Below, one piece after another: positions 63,694 through 64,000 of a stretch of 64,000 nucleotides of DNA. Origin of the DNA: Lactobacillus sp. ESL0684 (GTDB lineage: Bacteria > Bacillota > Bacilli > Lactobacillales > Lactobacillaceae); contig NZ_CP113941.1 of assembly GCF_029392675.1 (NCBI RefSeq), forward strand, positions 1,779,001-1,843,000, given 5' to 3'. Under the pieces are notes generated by a model. It did no database searches and had not been told where the DNA came from. It saw nothing but the letters and a program-made list of their open reading frames with translations. Every line of letters begins with the position of its first letter. Within the stretch, counting starts at the first letter, position 1. A program made the translations under genes and the position numbers.

Positions 63694-64000
63694 CAATCGT
63701 TGCCTCCCGGCGTAGTTTGGCTTGCTGATCAATCCGTTCACTGACTTTAATTAGGGGCCACAATAACAGCAAATCAAGTAAAAATAGCATAAGTGCAAAA
63801 ACTAGTGCTGACCAATTGCCGTTAGTTCCAAAAAACGGAATCAAAATTCCAGGTGTTCCAGTTAAAATAGGATATACACTGGCTGGTATCAAGTTCAAAC
63901 TAATTGCGCTAGCTGCCAAAACCATATTAATTAGAGGTAAAGTAACCATTGGCAACAAAAATAATGGATTTAAAATGATTGGCAACCCTAATGTAAACCC
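63680..64000 (-). CDS. PTS lactose/cellobiose-family EIIC, C-terminal part (cut by window edge)
   Basis: The minus-strand frame is open to base 64000 and reads 'GFTLGLPIILNPLFLLPMVT' followed by 'VYPILTGTPGILIPFFGTNG' and a last helix, ending 'EATIDVQK'. The 'G-L-P-I-x-x-N-P-L' loop and the terminal 'LLWPLIKVSERIDQQAKL' match the C-terminal third of cellobiose-type EIIC proteins. The rest lies outside the window. Its end overlaps the DUF915 gene by 14 bp. Confidence 0.85.
   Translation of the reverse strand, partial: GFTLGLPIILNPLFLLPMVTLPLINMVLAASAISLNLIPASVYPILTGTPGILIPFFGTNGNWSALVFALMLFLLDLLLLWPLIKVSERIDQQAKLRREATIDVQK

Overview
The window looks like chromosomal DNA from a low-GC lactic acid bacterium, most likely Lactobacillus in the narrow sense. 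The evidence is a BspA-type surface protein ending in two SLAP (Lactobacillus S-layer anchor) repeats, PepC/PepG-type aminopeptidase, Bacillus-type GMP reductase, many lactose/cellobiose-family PTS genes, strong AGGAGG ribosome binding sites and A/T-rich intergenic DNA. A secreted polygalacturonase plus a whole uronate pathway points to a plant-polymer niche. A host-gut species such as the bee-gut Lactobacillus group is possible, but this is inference. I saw no rRNA, tRNA, CRISPR array, intact insertion sequence or prophage.

Layout. 0-3.1 kb: tail of an amino-acid ABC ATPase, an FMN-binding oxidase-like gene, and a TPP-riboswitch-controlled thiamine salvage operon (thiM-thiD-thiE). 3.1-3.8 kb: XRE regulator and membrane protein pair. 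3.9-8.6 kb: aryl-alcohol-type dehydrogenase followed by two fumarate-reductase-like flavoproteins with FMN-binding domains at opposite ends. 8.7-14.2 kb: HAD phosphatase and a beta-glucoside PTS/GH1 operon with a divergent AraC regulator. 14.3-15.7 kb: small ORF and a LytTR/LiaF-like pair. 15.9-19.7 kb: purB-purA divergent from guaC, with PurR boxes between. 19.8-22.0 kb: a frameshifted lipoprotein gene and the BspA-SLAP surface protein. 22-26 kb: amino-acid permease, then a TetR-controlled SDR/nitroreductase unit.

26-48 kb is a uronate and amino-sugar-acid island. A secreted GH28 enzyme, a GPH transporter, UxaE, UxaC, UxuB, UxuA, KdgK and Eda can carry galacturonate and glucuronate to pyruvate and glyceraldehyde-3-phosphate. 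A GntR/FCD regulator, two copies of one operator, a perfect cre site and a LacI-type KdgR candidate make up the control layer. Set inside it (37.4-44.8 kb) is a nine-gene cluster: BglG-type activator, lone PRD protein, SFCGS protein, DUF4312, DUF4311, DUF4310, amidohydrolase/deacetylase, DgaE-like PLP ammonia lyase and KDGP aldolase. It reads as an uptake and degradation system for an acylated amino-sugar acid, using a membrane system with no assigned mechanism. This is the best candidate in the window for an undescribed system.

48-64 kb: a second beta-glucoside PTS/GH1 operon with a divergent GntR/UTRA regulator, manA, ilvE, pepC, a solo OppA lipoprotein, a ClpL-like chaperone, and a tightly overlapping run of PTS EIIC (cut by the window edge), DUF915 hydrolase and a UvrA-like ABC protein.
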